Source: Pseudomonadales bacterium (GTDB taxonomy: Bacteria > Pseudomonadota > Gammaproteobacteria > Pseudomonadales > Azotimanducaceae). Taken from it: a DNA stretch of 64,000 nt. Shown one piece after another: positions 34,888 through 43,014 of this stretch (position 1 is the first letter of the stretch; each line of letters starts with the position of its first letter). Both the position numbers and the translations under genes were made by a program. The notes below the pieces were generated by a model. It had not been told where the DNA came from, searched no databases, and was given only the letters and a program-made list of their open reading frames with translations. The DNA is taken from the NCBI GenBank assembly GCA_024234635.1, contig JACKNX010000004.1, positions 258,249-322,248 on the forward strand, read 5' to 3'.

Positions 34888-34913
34888 TGCCGGCATCCGC
34901 CGGCGACGGACAT

Positions 34914-35342
34914 TCAGAGCACGTTTTCCTGCACGCACGTCCATAGCCCGAAATGCCAGTTGTCGAAGATGTCGATGCCGACCGCGGACTTGATCAGGTA
35001 GAGCGTTACGAAGCCGGTCACCATGCAGAAGCCTACGAACGCCAGGAAGAAGGCGATGGCGAACAGGTTGTCCACCAGCTTTTCGCGCTGAGACATGTCA
35101 CGCCGGTTCCGACCGGCGAGGATGGCGAAAAAGTAACGATGCGCGCCGAATGGCACGCTGCCGCGAATGTCCAGCGGATGACGGCCCCACTTCCGCGTAG
35201 CTATGGCATCGTGCATCGCTTCAAGCTGGGTCGTCGTGAACGTGCGTGCCACGTCTGCCGGCATCCGCCGCAGCAGATCGCGGATCTGGCCGTTGCCGTC
35301 ACTCGCGTACGGTACGCCATCGGGTTGTGCTACGTGTTCCAT
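34914..35342 (-). CDS. Hypothetical protein with C-terminal membrane helix
   Basis: A 142-residue protein. The N-terminal part (LLRRMPADVARTFTTTQLEAMHDAIATRKWGRHPLDIRGSVPF) is a segment seen in many proteobacterial membrane proteins of unknown role, and a hydrophobic helix lies at about 94-117 (LFAIAFFLAFVGFCMVTGFVTLYL). No function assigned. There is no strong ribosome site before the ATG, so an internal start at M28 is possible. Confidence 0.65.
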   Translation of the reverse strand: MEHVAQPDGVPYASDGNGQIRDLLRRMPADVARTFTTTQLEAMHDAIATRKWGRHPLDIRGSVPFGAHRYFFAILAGRNRRDMSQREKLVDNLFAIAFFLAFVGFCMVTGFVTLYLIKSAVGIDIFDNWHFGLWTCVQENVL

Positions 35343-35429
35343 GGCGGCAATTATCCGCCGCCGCCAGCCGCTCCCCCTTGCCTTACCGCCGCTTTGGCCT
35401 GTGCGGCGGTTGGCAGATTCCGTAGCTTC

Positions 35430-36317
35430 TCAGGCGTTGGCGTGAATGAACGACGCGACCTGATCCAGTGCCGCCGCCGATTCCGGCGCATTCACCGCCA
35501 GCACCGGCCACACGTGAATGAGCCCTTCGCCTTCGAAGTAGGTAACCGGCACCCCGGCGTCCCGCGCTTTCGCCGCCGCCCGGCGGGAGTCGTCCAGCAG
35601 CACTTCGCGGGTGCCCACCTGGATCAGCAGCGGCGGCAGCCCGCCGTAGTTGCCGTACAGGGGCGACACCAGCGGGTCCTGCAGGCGTGCTCCGCCATAG
35701 GCAGCGGCCATGACGCCCACGCCTTCGCCGCTCACCAGTGGATCGTCCACCAGCCCCGGCGCCATGGTCGCCCCGGTACCGGCCAGATCGGTCCAGGGGG
35801 AAAACGTCACCGCGCACGCCGGAAGCGCATCGCCCGCGTCGCGCAGCGCCATGAGCGTTGCCAGCGTCAGGCCACCTCCAGCGGAATCACCAGCGATCAC
35901 CAGCTTGCCGGCCGGGACGCCCTGCGCCCGCAGGTAGCGATACGCCGCCACGGCGTCGTCCACCGCCGCCGGGTAGGGATTCTCCGGCGCCAGCCGGTAG
36001 TTCAGAACGCACACCCGTGCTCCCGTGGCGCGGGACAGGCGACCGCCGAATTCCCGGTATCCCACGTTCGAGCCGATGACGTAGCCGCCACCGTGCAGGT
36101 ACAGGATGGTGACACCCGTGCCGGCCTGGCCGTCGATGGTGACGAAGTCGGCGTCGTTGCCACCGATGCTGAAGCTCTCCACCCGCACGTCGGCCGGAAT
36201 GGTCTGCGCCGCCATCATGGCATCGTAGTTCGCGCGCTGCTCGGCAACCGTCGGGGCGGCGATGGGCGGCGCGGAGGCCAGCATGGCCACCAGGGCTTCG
36301 TGTTCAGGACTCGGCAT
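35430..36317 (-). CDS. HSL-family alpha/beta hydrolase
   Basis: A 295-residue esterase of the hormone-sensitive-lipase family: oxyanion motif LHGGGYV, nucleophile elbow GDSAGGG, and the distal catalytic histidine in LIHVWPVL. It probably hydrolyses short-chain esters. The ATG at 36317 follows GGGGAGAA and is correct for the family; the much longer open frame upstream is a shadow of the divergent serine hydrolase gene. It is divergent from that gene. Confidence 0.9.
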   Translation of the reverse strand: MPSPEHEALVAMLASAPPIAAPTVAEQRANYDAMMAAQTIPADVRVESFSIGGNDADFVTIDGQAGTGVTILYLHGGGYVIGSNVGYREFGGRLSRATGARVCVLNYRLAPENPYPAAVDDAVAAYRYLRAQGVPAGKLVIAGDSAGGGLTLATLMALRDAGDALPACAVTFSPWTDLAGTGATMAPGLVDDPLVSGEGVGVMAAAYGGARLQDPLVSPLYGNYGGLPPLLIQVGTREVLLDDSRRAAAKARDAGVPVTYFEGEGLIHVWPVLAVNAPESAAALDQVASFIHANA

Positions 36318-36464
36318 GACGTTCTCCCCTTTTTCGCTGAATGACGCGAGAGTGTTGCGCCTGCCACGGGCAGCGTCAACGAACCCCGGCGACACGCCCC
36401 CCCGGCGCCATGCTGAGCCAGGACGGGTACACTCCACGCCATCCGTCACCCAGGAGAGATTCGC

Positions 36465-37643
36465 ATGAACCGCGCCGAACGCATGGCCGAAGTCGCCCGC
36501 CGCTATGTCGACCGCAAGCAGTACGCCAGCATCGAGTGGCTGGTGGAACACCAGGGGAAGGTGCTCACTCAGGGACAGGCCGGCCATTTCGACGCCGATG
36601 CCGGCACACCACTGCCCGCCGAGCCGATCTACCGCATCTACTCCATGACCAAACCCATCGTCTCCGTGCTGGCACTGATCCTCATGGAACAGGGCAAGCT
36701 GCGCCTGTACGACATGCTGGTGCAGTTCAACCGCGCCTTCGCGGCAATGCGCGTGCTGCACGCGGACGGCCGCCTCGAACCGGCCAACCGCTTCATTACC
36801 GTGGACGATCTGATTACCCATCGCGCGGGCTTCACGTACCCCTTCATCCACGGCTGCCAGGTGGCACCCTACTACCGGGAAGCGCGTATCCTGGAAGACG
36901 GACACATTCCGCTGGAGGAGATGATGGACCGCCTTGCGCGCATGCCGCTGGCGTTCCAGCCGGGCACAAAATTCCGCTACAGCGTGTGTACTGACGCGTT
37001 GGCGCACGTGGTGGAGAAAGCTGCCGACATGCCGATTGACGAATTTGCCCGCCGTGAACTGTTCGAGCCGCTCGGCATGGCCGATACCAGCTATCGGGTT
37101 CCAAAGGACAAACAGGATCGCGTGCTGCCGATGTATGGCGCCGGCGATCTGCTTGCCGTACCGCCGCTCGATCTCACGCCACACAAACTGGAACGTCGCG
37201 ACGACGTGGAAGACTTCTACCCGCTGGATCTCGCCGGTCATCGCCGGGGCGGTCATGGCCTCTATTCCACCACCGCCGACTACGCGCGTTTCGCCCGCAT
37301 GCTGCTGAGCGGCAAGTCGGCCGATGGCCGCACGATCCTGTCGCGCCCGATGCTCAACATGATGCGCGCCAACCGCCTCACGCCACAGCAACTGCCGCTC
37401 ACCGTGGGCATGCAGGTACTGGCCGGTTACGGCTGGGGACTGGGGGTGCGCGTGATGCTGGACACCGGTCAGGCGCCGCAGCTTACCAACGTGGGTGAAC
37501 TCGGCTGGGCCGGTGCCGCCAGCACCTTTTTCTGGGTGGACCCTGCGGAGGAAATGATCGGCCTCGTCATGGCCCAGTACCTCGGCTCGGCGCTGCCCCT
37601 GGCGGACGACATGCGCACGGCGGCGTATCAGATGCTGGACTGA
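36465..37643 (+). CDS. Beta-lactamase-fold serine hydrolase (class C-like esterase)
   Basis: A 392-residue serine hydrolase with SxxK in YSMTKPIV (about residues 65-68), the YxN-like YSVCTDAL, and GHRRGGHGLYSTTADYARFARML typical of family S12/EstB-like enzymes. There is no signal peptide, so a cytoplasmic esterase is more likely than an antibiotic-degrading lactamase. GGAGAG precedes the ATG. Confidence 0.88.
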   Translation: MNRAERMAEVARRYVDRKQYASIEWLVEHQGKVLTQGQAGHFDADAGTPLPAEPIYRIYSMTKPIVSVLALILMEQGKLRLYDMLVQFNRAFAAMRVLHADGRLEPANRFITVDDLITHRAGFTYPFIHGCQVAPYYREARILEDGHIPLEEMMDRLARMPLAFQPGTKFRYSVCTDALAHVVEKAADMPIDEFARRELFEPLGMADTSYRVPKDKQDRVLPMYGAGDLLAVPPLDLTPHKLERRDDVEDFYPLDLAGHRRGGHGLYSTTADYARFARMLLSGKSADGRTILSRPMLNMMRANRLTPQQLPLTVGMQVLAGYGWGLGVRVMLDTGQAPQLTNVGELGWAGAASTFFWVDPAEEMIGLVMAQYLGSALPLADDMRTAAYQMLD

Positions 37644-37740
37644 GGTCCAGCAGCGTATCGGAGGCTTACCGACCTTCACGACCGAAGCTGCCAGCGCCAT
37701 GGGCAATCGGCCACTGCCCACCACATCGCCGCTTGATCAC

Positions 37741-37758
37741 TATGTCTTTTTTGACATA
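37741..37758. promoter_or_regulatory. Palindrome at the start of the toxin-antitoxin operon
   Basis: TATGTC and GACATA form a perfect inverted repeat around six T residues and reach the first base of the toxin ATG. Toxin-antitoxin operons are commonly autorepressed through such sites by the antitoxin HTH protein. Confidence 0.5.
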
Positions 37759-38114
37759 TGGTGGCGTCGTTGCGGCACCAGGAAAAACCCCTGGTCTGGC
37801 TGGGTGGTGAAATTCGCACACCGCCGTTGTCGCCACCCGCCCGCACGGAAGCTGGCTATCTCCTGCGGCGGCTGCAACGGGGCGAAGGACTCGGGATGCC
37901 GCATTCGAGGACAATGCCCGGCATCGGTGCCCGCTGCCATGAACTGCGTATCCGGGATGGATCCTGTTCATGGCGGGTGATTTACCGGATCGACCCGGAT
38001 GCGATACTGATCCTGGACGTCTTCGAGAAGAAGACCCGAAAGACTCCGATGCAGGTGCCCGACATCTGCCGCAAGCGGCTCAGCAGGTACGATCATGAAG
38101 GCAGCGAAGCGTAA
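37758..38114 (+). CDS. HigB/Gp49-like RelE-superfamily toxin
   Basis: A 118-residue phage-derived Gp49-like (DUF891) toxin: KPLVWLGGEIRTPPLSPPARTEAGYLLRRLQRGEGLGMPHSRTMPGIGARCHELRI followed by WRVIYRIDPDAILILDVFEKKTRKTP. Members cleave mRNA at the ribosome. The ATG overlaps the palindrome; a TTG 12 bp downstream (TTGCGGCACCAG) would also fit the family N-terminus. The 3' end overlaps the antitoxin gene by 20 bp. Confidence 0.88.
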   Translation: MVASLRHQEKPLVWLGGEIRTPPLSPPARTEAGYLLRRLQRGEGLGMPHSRTMPGIGARCHELRIRDGSCSWRVIYRIDPDAILILDVFEKKTRKTPMQVPDICRKRLSRYDHEGSEA

Positions 38115-38406
38115 ACGTCTGGAAGCGGCCGGATGGCATGTCGGCACCTCAGCGGATTTTCTTGAACTCTCCGATGCGGAGCAGTCTTACATCGATATGA
38201 AACTCGCGCTGGGCGATGCGCTGAAGGCAACACGCGCGACCAGACGACTCAGTCAGACCGACGTGGCTGCCCTGGTCGCATCCAGTCAGTCCCGCGTCGC
38301 GAAAATGGAAGCCGCGGATGCGTCCGTATCCCTCGATCTGCTGGTTCGCACGCTCCTGACGCTCGGCGTACCCCGGCGGCGGGTGGCGAGAATGCTCGGC
38401 GGATGA
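38095..38406 (+). CDS. XRE-family antitoxin, HigA-like
   Basis: A 103-residue antitoxin. The HTH spans about 40-95 (LKATRATRRLSQTDVAALVASSQSRVAKMEAADASVSLDLLVRTLLTLG), which is the XRE fold, and the N-terminus (FLELSDAEQSYIDMKLALGDAL) is the pattern found with Gp49-like toxins. It neutralises the toxin and probably represses the operon. The toxin-first gene order is that of HigBA. Confidence 0.9.
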   Translation: MKAAKRKRLEAAGWHVGTSADFLELSDAEQSYIDMKLALGDALKATRATRRLSQTDVAALVASSQSRVAKMEAADASVSLDLLVRTLLTLGVPRRRVARMLGG

Positions 38407-38460
38407 GCACGGAGCCACGTGCAGACGATTAGCTATTGTCGTCTCCGACTTTCGCCTTCA

Positions 38461-39177
38461 TCACACTGCATAGACGTGCACAAACCAGTCAACGAACGTG
38501 AGCCAGATCGCCGTGGAAGGCACGACGAAGAAACCGGCAAGCAGAAGCGCGGCAAACACGAAGTAGCACCACATCACACGCTGTCCCCGGACGCCAGCGG
38601 GCAGTGAGCCCGCCATCGCGAGGAACACGCCCAGCACGGTCAGAAAAGCCGGTACCTGGTGCCATTCCGGCGCGGGCAGCGGTGGACCGTAGTGGAACAG
38701 CAGCCGGCCGAACAGCGGGTCCAGCAACGTCAGCGACGTTGCGGCCATGAAACGGCCATGCAGCGCCGGTACGTGCCGCCAGTGCACGGCGAGCGCCAGC
38801 GCCGAACCGAACAGCACGGCCATGGCCAGCGGCAGGTAGACGAACCGCCCTTCGCCCGCGAACTGTTCCGCGCTCATAACGGCAACGCTCCGATGCGCGA
38901 CGAACACGCTGGAGACAAGGAACGCGACGCCCACACCCAGACCAACGCGGCCGATGCAGCGATGCCACCGATGCAGCCTCCCGCGAATCAGCACAGGCTG
39001 AAGAATGAGCAGCACGAGCCAGCCCGCACCGAACGCCGCATGGGCATGGATGCTACCGGACGCTGAACGGACATCGGACAGATAGGCAGGCCAGAACGCA
39101 AATGCCGACAAGACCAGTAGCGTGAGAGCAGCCACCGGCAGCATCCGGGTCAGCACATCACCGATTTCCGGCCTCAT
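38461..39177 (-). CDS. Hypothetical polytopic membrane protein
   Basis: A 238-residue protein with about six hydrophobic helices and conserved-looking His and Arg residues between them (HAHAAFGAGWLVLLILQPVLIRGRLHRWHRCIGRVG). The pattern of histidines near membrane edges recalls DUF2306-type or cytochrome-like proteins, but this is weak. No function assigned. It ends 25 bp before the MBL gene end region on the same strand. Confidence 0.7.
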   Translation of the reverse strand: MRPEIGDVLTRMLPVAALTLLVLSAFAFWPAYLSDVRSASGSIHAHAAFGAGWLVLLILQPVLIRGRLHRWHRCIGRVGLGVGVAFLVSSVFVAHRSVAVMSAEQFAGEGRFVYLPLAMAVLFGSALALAVHWRHVPALHGRFMAATSLTLLDPLFGRLLFHYGPPLPAPEWHQVPAFLTVLGVFLAMAGSLPAGVRGQRVMWCYFVFAALLLAGFFVVPSTAIWLTFVDWFVHVYAV

Positions 39178-39201
39178 TCATCTGCCACGCGACGACCAGG
39201 A

Positions 39202-40521
39202 TCAGCCTCGGCCCGCCGCATCGCCACCGCCAGCGACCACATCCTTCGACGCATTCGCCGCGGAGCCGAAGATGCCTTTTGCCATCAGCGAGGTCTCGCC
39301 GTTGCGCCGCCGCTGATAGATATCCGCCCGTATTTCGTGCACACCTTTGTCATCAGGCGCTGCCAGTGCCGCCATCTCGACAAGGTGACAGGCGAGCCGC
39401 ACGTCCGCATCGGCAATCGCCGCCGCCCGTTCCGCAAGCCGGGCCGCGCCGCCGGCCAGTGCCGCCACCTCCCGGGCCAGCGCGGCGTCCGGTGCGGGCT
39501 TGAGATTGGCCGGATTGCCGTCGTACCAGCCGCCATACAGCCGCCAGATGTTGCGGATGACAAACTCCGGCTCGTCGTACATGGGCCGCAGGTACGGTTT
39601 TTCGAGTATCCCGGGGTCCAGTTTCACGGTGTTCACGATATCGGTCAGCCGTGCGCCGTCATTCATCAGGAGAAGCGTTTCACGCACCAGAAATTCGAGC
39701 GCATCCGCCACTTCCTCCAGCACCCGCCGGATGCGCGCCTCGCCGGCGATGGGCAGGCCATGCGCCGGCAGGAACAGTTCCGCCCCCTGCGCGGCCATGG
39801 CGCGCATGGCCGCGGCCCACTCGGCGGGATAGCGTTGCACCTTCTGCGGATTGCCGGCGTTCGGAAAATTCCAGATGAAAAAATCACCTGCACAGATTGC
39901 CTTGTGGCGCGGTACCCAGGCCCAGGTATGGTCGTCCGTCTCCCCTTTCGCATGGTGCAGTTCCACCGCCAGGCCACCGACGTCGAGGGACAGGCGATCC
40001 CGGTAGGTCACGTCGGGCGCCGGGGAAGACGTCGGAAGGAAATGGTCGCTCTGGGAGATGTCGTAGCCGCGCCGCTTGAACTGACCGAACTGGCGTTCGT
40101 TGATGATCCGGTTATAGCCGTTGGTGAGGTTGTAGCGGTCGAAGCGACGCGGCACGTTCTCGTGCCCGACCACGCGGATGTGATCGTGGGCATGCATGCG
40201 GGCGTCAGCTACGAAGGCACCACAACCGCCAACGTGATCCACGTGCCCGTGGGTGTAAACCACCGTGTTGAAGCGGTCATCGCGCCAGTGGCGCACGGCC
40301 TCGACGACGCGCGCGCCGCCGGCTTCGTTGGAAGTATCGAAGGCCAGCAGGCCGTCGTCGGTTTCGAACAGCACGCAGTGCGAGAAGGCCTCCACCATCG
40401 CCACGCCATCAGCCACCATCGACAACTGGTGATTGATGCGGTTGAGCGGGCCGATATCGTCCGCCGTCCGCCCCTCATCCAGTACCGCCGTGGACAATGC
40501 AATCAGATCCGCCACACCCAC
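39202..40521 (-). CDS. MBL-fold hydrolase, alkyl-sulfatase-like
   Basis: A 439-residue metallo-beta-lactamase-fold enzyme with the zinc motif HGHVDH (H91, H93, D95, H96), a further ligand in ICAGDFF and PAHGLPI, and an alkyl-sulfatase dimerisation region (about 260-400). SDS-hydrolase-like enzymes split alkyl sulfates; this one is shorter than SdsA1 and lacks a visible C-terminal SCP2 domain, so the substrate may differ. The start is a GTG after GTGAGAGA. Confidence 0.85.
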   Translation of the reverse strand: MGVADLIALSTAVLDEGRTADDIGPLNRINHQLSMVADGVAMVEAFSHCVLFETDDGLLAFDTSNEAGGARVVEAVRHWRDDRFNTVVYTHGHVDHVGGCGAFVADARMHAHDHIRVVGHENVPRRFDRYNLTNGYNRIINERQFGQFKRRGYDISQSDHFLPTSSPAPDVTYRDRLSLDVGGLAVELHHAKGETDDHTWAWVPRHKAICAGDFFIWNFPNAGNPQKVQRYPAEWAAAMRAMAAQGAELFLPAHGLPIAGEARIRRVLEEVADALEFLVRETLLLMNDGARLTDIVNTVKLDPGILEKPYLRPMYDEPEFVIRNIWRLYGGWYDGNPANLKPAPDAALAREVAALAGGAARLAERAAAIADADVRLACHLVEMAALAAPDDKGVHEIRADIYQRRRNGETSLMAKGIFGSAANASKDVVAGGGDAAGRG

Positions 40522-40584
40522 TCTCTCACCTGCTCCGGAACCCGCAGATTACACCCTGCCCGCCGTCACCCAAACAGGCCGCGG

Positions 40585-43014
40585 CTACCCCTCGATTCGC
40601 AGAAACAGACTGTCGTATCGCCCTTCCTCGTCGAGCGCGAGGATACGATGCCTCCCCGCCGCATCGAAGTGGTAGCTGAACGCTTCACCCGCGGCCGTTA
40701 CCGCCACAAACCGGCCGTCGACCAGCCACTGCACGTTCCCGTCCGCCTGGCGCACCCGCAGGCTAACCGCGGGCGGTGTATCGACGCCCGGCGCCCGCCG
40801 GAGCACGCTGCCGTCCGCCAGACCGTCGATGCGCAGGCGACCGCTTTGCTCGCTGGGCGGTGCGCACCCCGCTGCCCAGGCCGGCAGTCGCGACGCCCGC
40901 CGACGGGACGCGGACAACCAGGCGGCAACCGGGAGCGGCCATTGCGCGATGGCAATGGGCCGGGTATCGCCATGCGCGCAAGCGGGCGTCACGCGTTTAC
41001 CGCTACGGGTATCCACGAGCACATGCTTCACCAGTTCATTTCCCTGTCCGGCACCTCGTGGCGAGGGCACCAGGGTCGGCGGCACGTTGCCGCGCAGAAT
41101 CCAGGTATCGGTTACCTCCTGGCAGGCCGAGGGATCCTCGCTGTCCATGGCGCGCCCGGTCGGCCAGCAGATCGCCTGCCGGGTGACACCATCGGGCGGG
41201 GCCGGAGACTGCCTGTCACCTGGCGGGTGCGGCAATGCGGACAAGAGGGAAAACAGGACAGGGAGCGCCGTCGCGGCTCCATACTGCCCCGGCATCGGCG
41301 TGCCATCCGGTCGACCGACCCAGACGCCCAGCGTCCAGGTTTTTGTCACACCGAACGCCCAGGCATCACGGTAGCCGTAGCTGGTTCCCGTCTTCCAGGC
41401 CAGCTTTGGCGCGGTGGCGGCGGACAGCGCGGCATTCATCGGCAACGCCGCGCCTTGCAGCATGTCCGTGACGATGAACGCTGCACCCTGGCTCAGCAGC
41501 CGGCGTCCGTCGAGCGGACTCCCGTCCCCGGCATCGACCGCATGCCCCGTTGCTGGTGACGGCGGCACTTCGTCCCACGCGCCGCTGGCCGCGCCGGCCG
41601 GCGGATCGACAAGATAACGAACGGGCCGCATCACGCCGGCATTGGCAAACGCCGCGTAACCCGACGCAAGCGCTTCCATCCGGACACCCGTGCCACCGAG
41701 AATCAATGCCAGGTGCGGACGCGCCCCACGTGGCAACGTGAGCCGCACGCCACCATGCGCGAGGCGCGCCATGAAGCGCTCCGGAGTAACGCGTGCCAGG
41801 AGATCCACCGCGGGTACGTTCAATGACCGTCGCAGTGCGTCCGCGGCGCTGACGGGTCCGGAGAACACATCGCCGAAGTTCGCCGGCCGGTAGCCGTCGA
41901 AACCGGTTGGCGCATCGCTGAGCAGACTGGCGGCGTGGATCAGGCCGTCATCCAGCGCGAGGCCGTAGAGAAACGGTTTGAGCGTCGATCCCGGGGAACG
42001 TATCGCACGGATCATGTCCACCTGACCGAGCCGCGCGTCGTCCGCAAAATCCGCGGAGCCGAGGTAGACACGGGCTTCCAGCGTGGCATTGTCCACCAGC
42101 AGCGCCGCCGCGGAGGTGAGCGGCGGCAGGTGGCGGATCAGCGCCGGCAGACGCCGTTCGAAGGTCCGTTGCAGCTGGGCATCGATGGTGGTTGTCAGTA
42201 CGGTCTCCGCCGGATACGCCCGCCGCAGCCGTTCCGCCAGCAACGCCGCCGCAAGCGGTGGCCGTACGCGTTGTGCAATCACCGGCTCCAGCGCGGCGCC
42301 GGCCAGTACGCCGTCCGGCCAGACCCCCTGCGCCCGCAGCCGTTCCAGCACCTTGTCACGCGCCTGGCGCGCGAGTTCTGGATGGCGGTCGGGTCGCAAC
42401 CGGCTGGGAGCCTGCGGCAGCACCGCCAGCAGTGCCGCCTCCGCATGGGACAACTGGCGGGAAGACTTGCCCAGATAACTCCAGGCAGCAGCCTCCACAC
42501 CCTCGATGGTTCCGCCGAACGGCGCCCGCGCGAGGTACAACGCCAGGATCTGTGCCTTGTTGAGACGCAGTTCGAGCTGCACCGCGCGCAGCATCTGGAT
42601 GAGTTTGCCCCACGGTGACCGCGGAATGGGCTCCAGCAACCGCGCCACCTGCATGGTCAGCGTGGAGCCACCCGAAACCACTTCACCCTGCCGGAGTGCC
42701 TGTCCAATGGCACGCAGCAACGCCAGCGGGTTCACGCCGGGATGGCGGTAGAACCAGCGATCCTCGTAGCCGAGCAATGCCTCGAGATAGCGTGGGGAGA
42801 CATCCGCCACCTGTACCGGATACCGCCACACCCCATTGCTGGCAGCAAACGCACGAAGGGGCGAACCGTCGCGGGCCAGCACGACGGTGCTGCGGTCCGT
42901 GTCCAGCCGGGGAATCGGTGGGGGAAAGACACGATCGAGCGCGCCGATGACAATCACCACGACGGCGATGCCGGTGATCCATCGCCGCCAGCCAGGCCGT
43001 TTGCCGGCACTCAC
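40585..43014 (-). CDS. pbpC: Penicillin-binding protein 1C
   Basis: An 809-residue bifunctional class A PBP. Features: N-terminal membrane anchor (about 12-30), transglycosylase with YEDRWFYRHPGVNP and GGSTLTMQVARLL, transpeptidase with SxxK in GSTLKPFLY, SLN in RRSLNVPAVD, and KTGT in WKTGTSYGYRDAWAFG, and a C-terminal BiPBP-type domain (about 715-809). It polymerises and links peptidoglycan. Its ATG overlaps the end of the alpha-2-macroglobulin gene by four bases, the usual pairing. Confidence 0.95.
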   Translation of the reverse strand: MSAGKRPGWRRWITGIAVVVIVIGALDRVFPPPIPRLDTDRSTVVLARDGSPLRAFAASNGVWRYPVQVADVSPRYLEALLGYEDRWFYRHPGVNPLALLRAIGQALRQGEVVSGGSTLTMQVARLLEPIPRSPWGKLIQMLRAVQLELRLNKAQILALYLARAPFGGTIEGVEAAAWSYLGKSSRQLSHAEAALLAVLPQAPSRLRPDRHPELARQARDKVLERLRAQGVWPDGVLAGAALEPVIAQRVRPPLAAALLAERLRRAYPAETVLTTTIDAQLQRTFERRLPALIRHLPPLTSAAALLVDNATLEARVYLGSADFADDARLGQVDMIRAIRSPGSTLKPFLYGLALDDGLIHAASLLSDAPTGFDGYRPANFGDVFSGPVSAADALRRSLNVPAVDLLARVTPERFMARLAHGGVRLTLPRGARPHLALILGGTGVRMEALASGYAAFANAGVMRPVRYLVDPPAGAASGAWDEVPPSPATGHAVDAGDGSPLDGRRLLSQGAAFIVTDMLQGAALPMNAALSAATAPKLAWKTGTSYGYRDAWAFGVTKTWTLGVWVGRPDGTPMPGQYGAATALPVLFSLLSALPHPPGDRQSPAPPDGVTRQAICWPTGRAMDSEDPSACQEVTDTWILRGNVPPTLVPSPRGAGQGNELVKHVLVDTRSGKRVTPACAHGDTRPIAIAQWPLPVAAWLSASRRRASRLPAWAAGCAPPSEQSGRLRIDGLADGSVLRRAPGVDTPPAVSLRVRQADGNVQWLVDGRFVAVTAAGEAFSYHFDAAGRHRILALDEEGRYDSLFLRIEG

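Noticed and set aside
36465..37643. Antibiotic-resistance beta-lactamase
   Set aside because: No signal peptide and the motifs fit S12 esterase-type hydrolases better.
36318..37724. Upstream extension of the alpha/beta hydrolase frame
   Set aside because: Overlaps the serine hydrolase gene on the other strand; family length and ribosome site fix the start at 36317.
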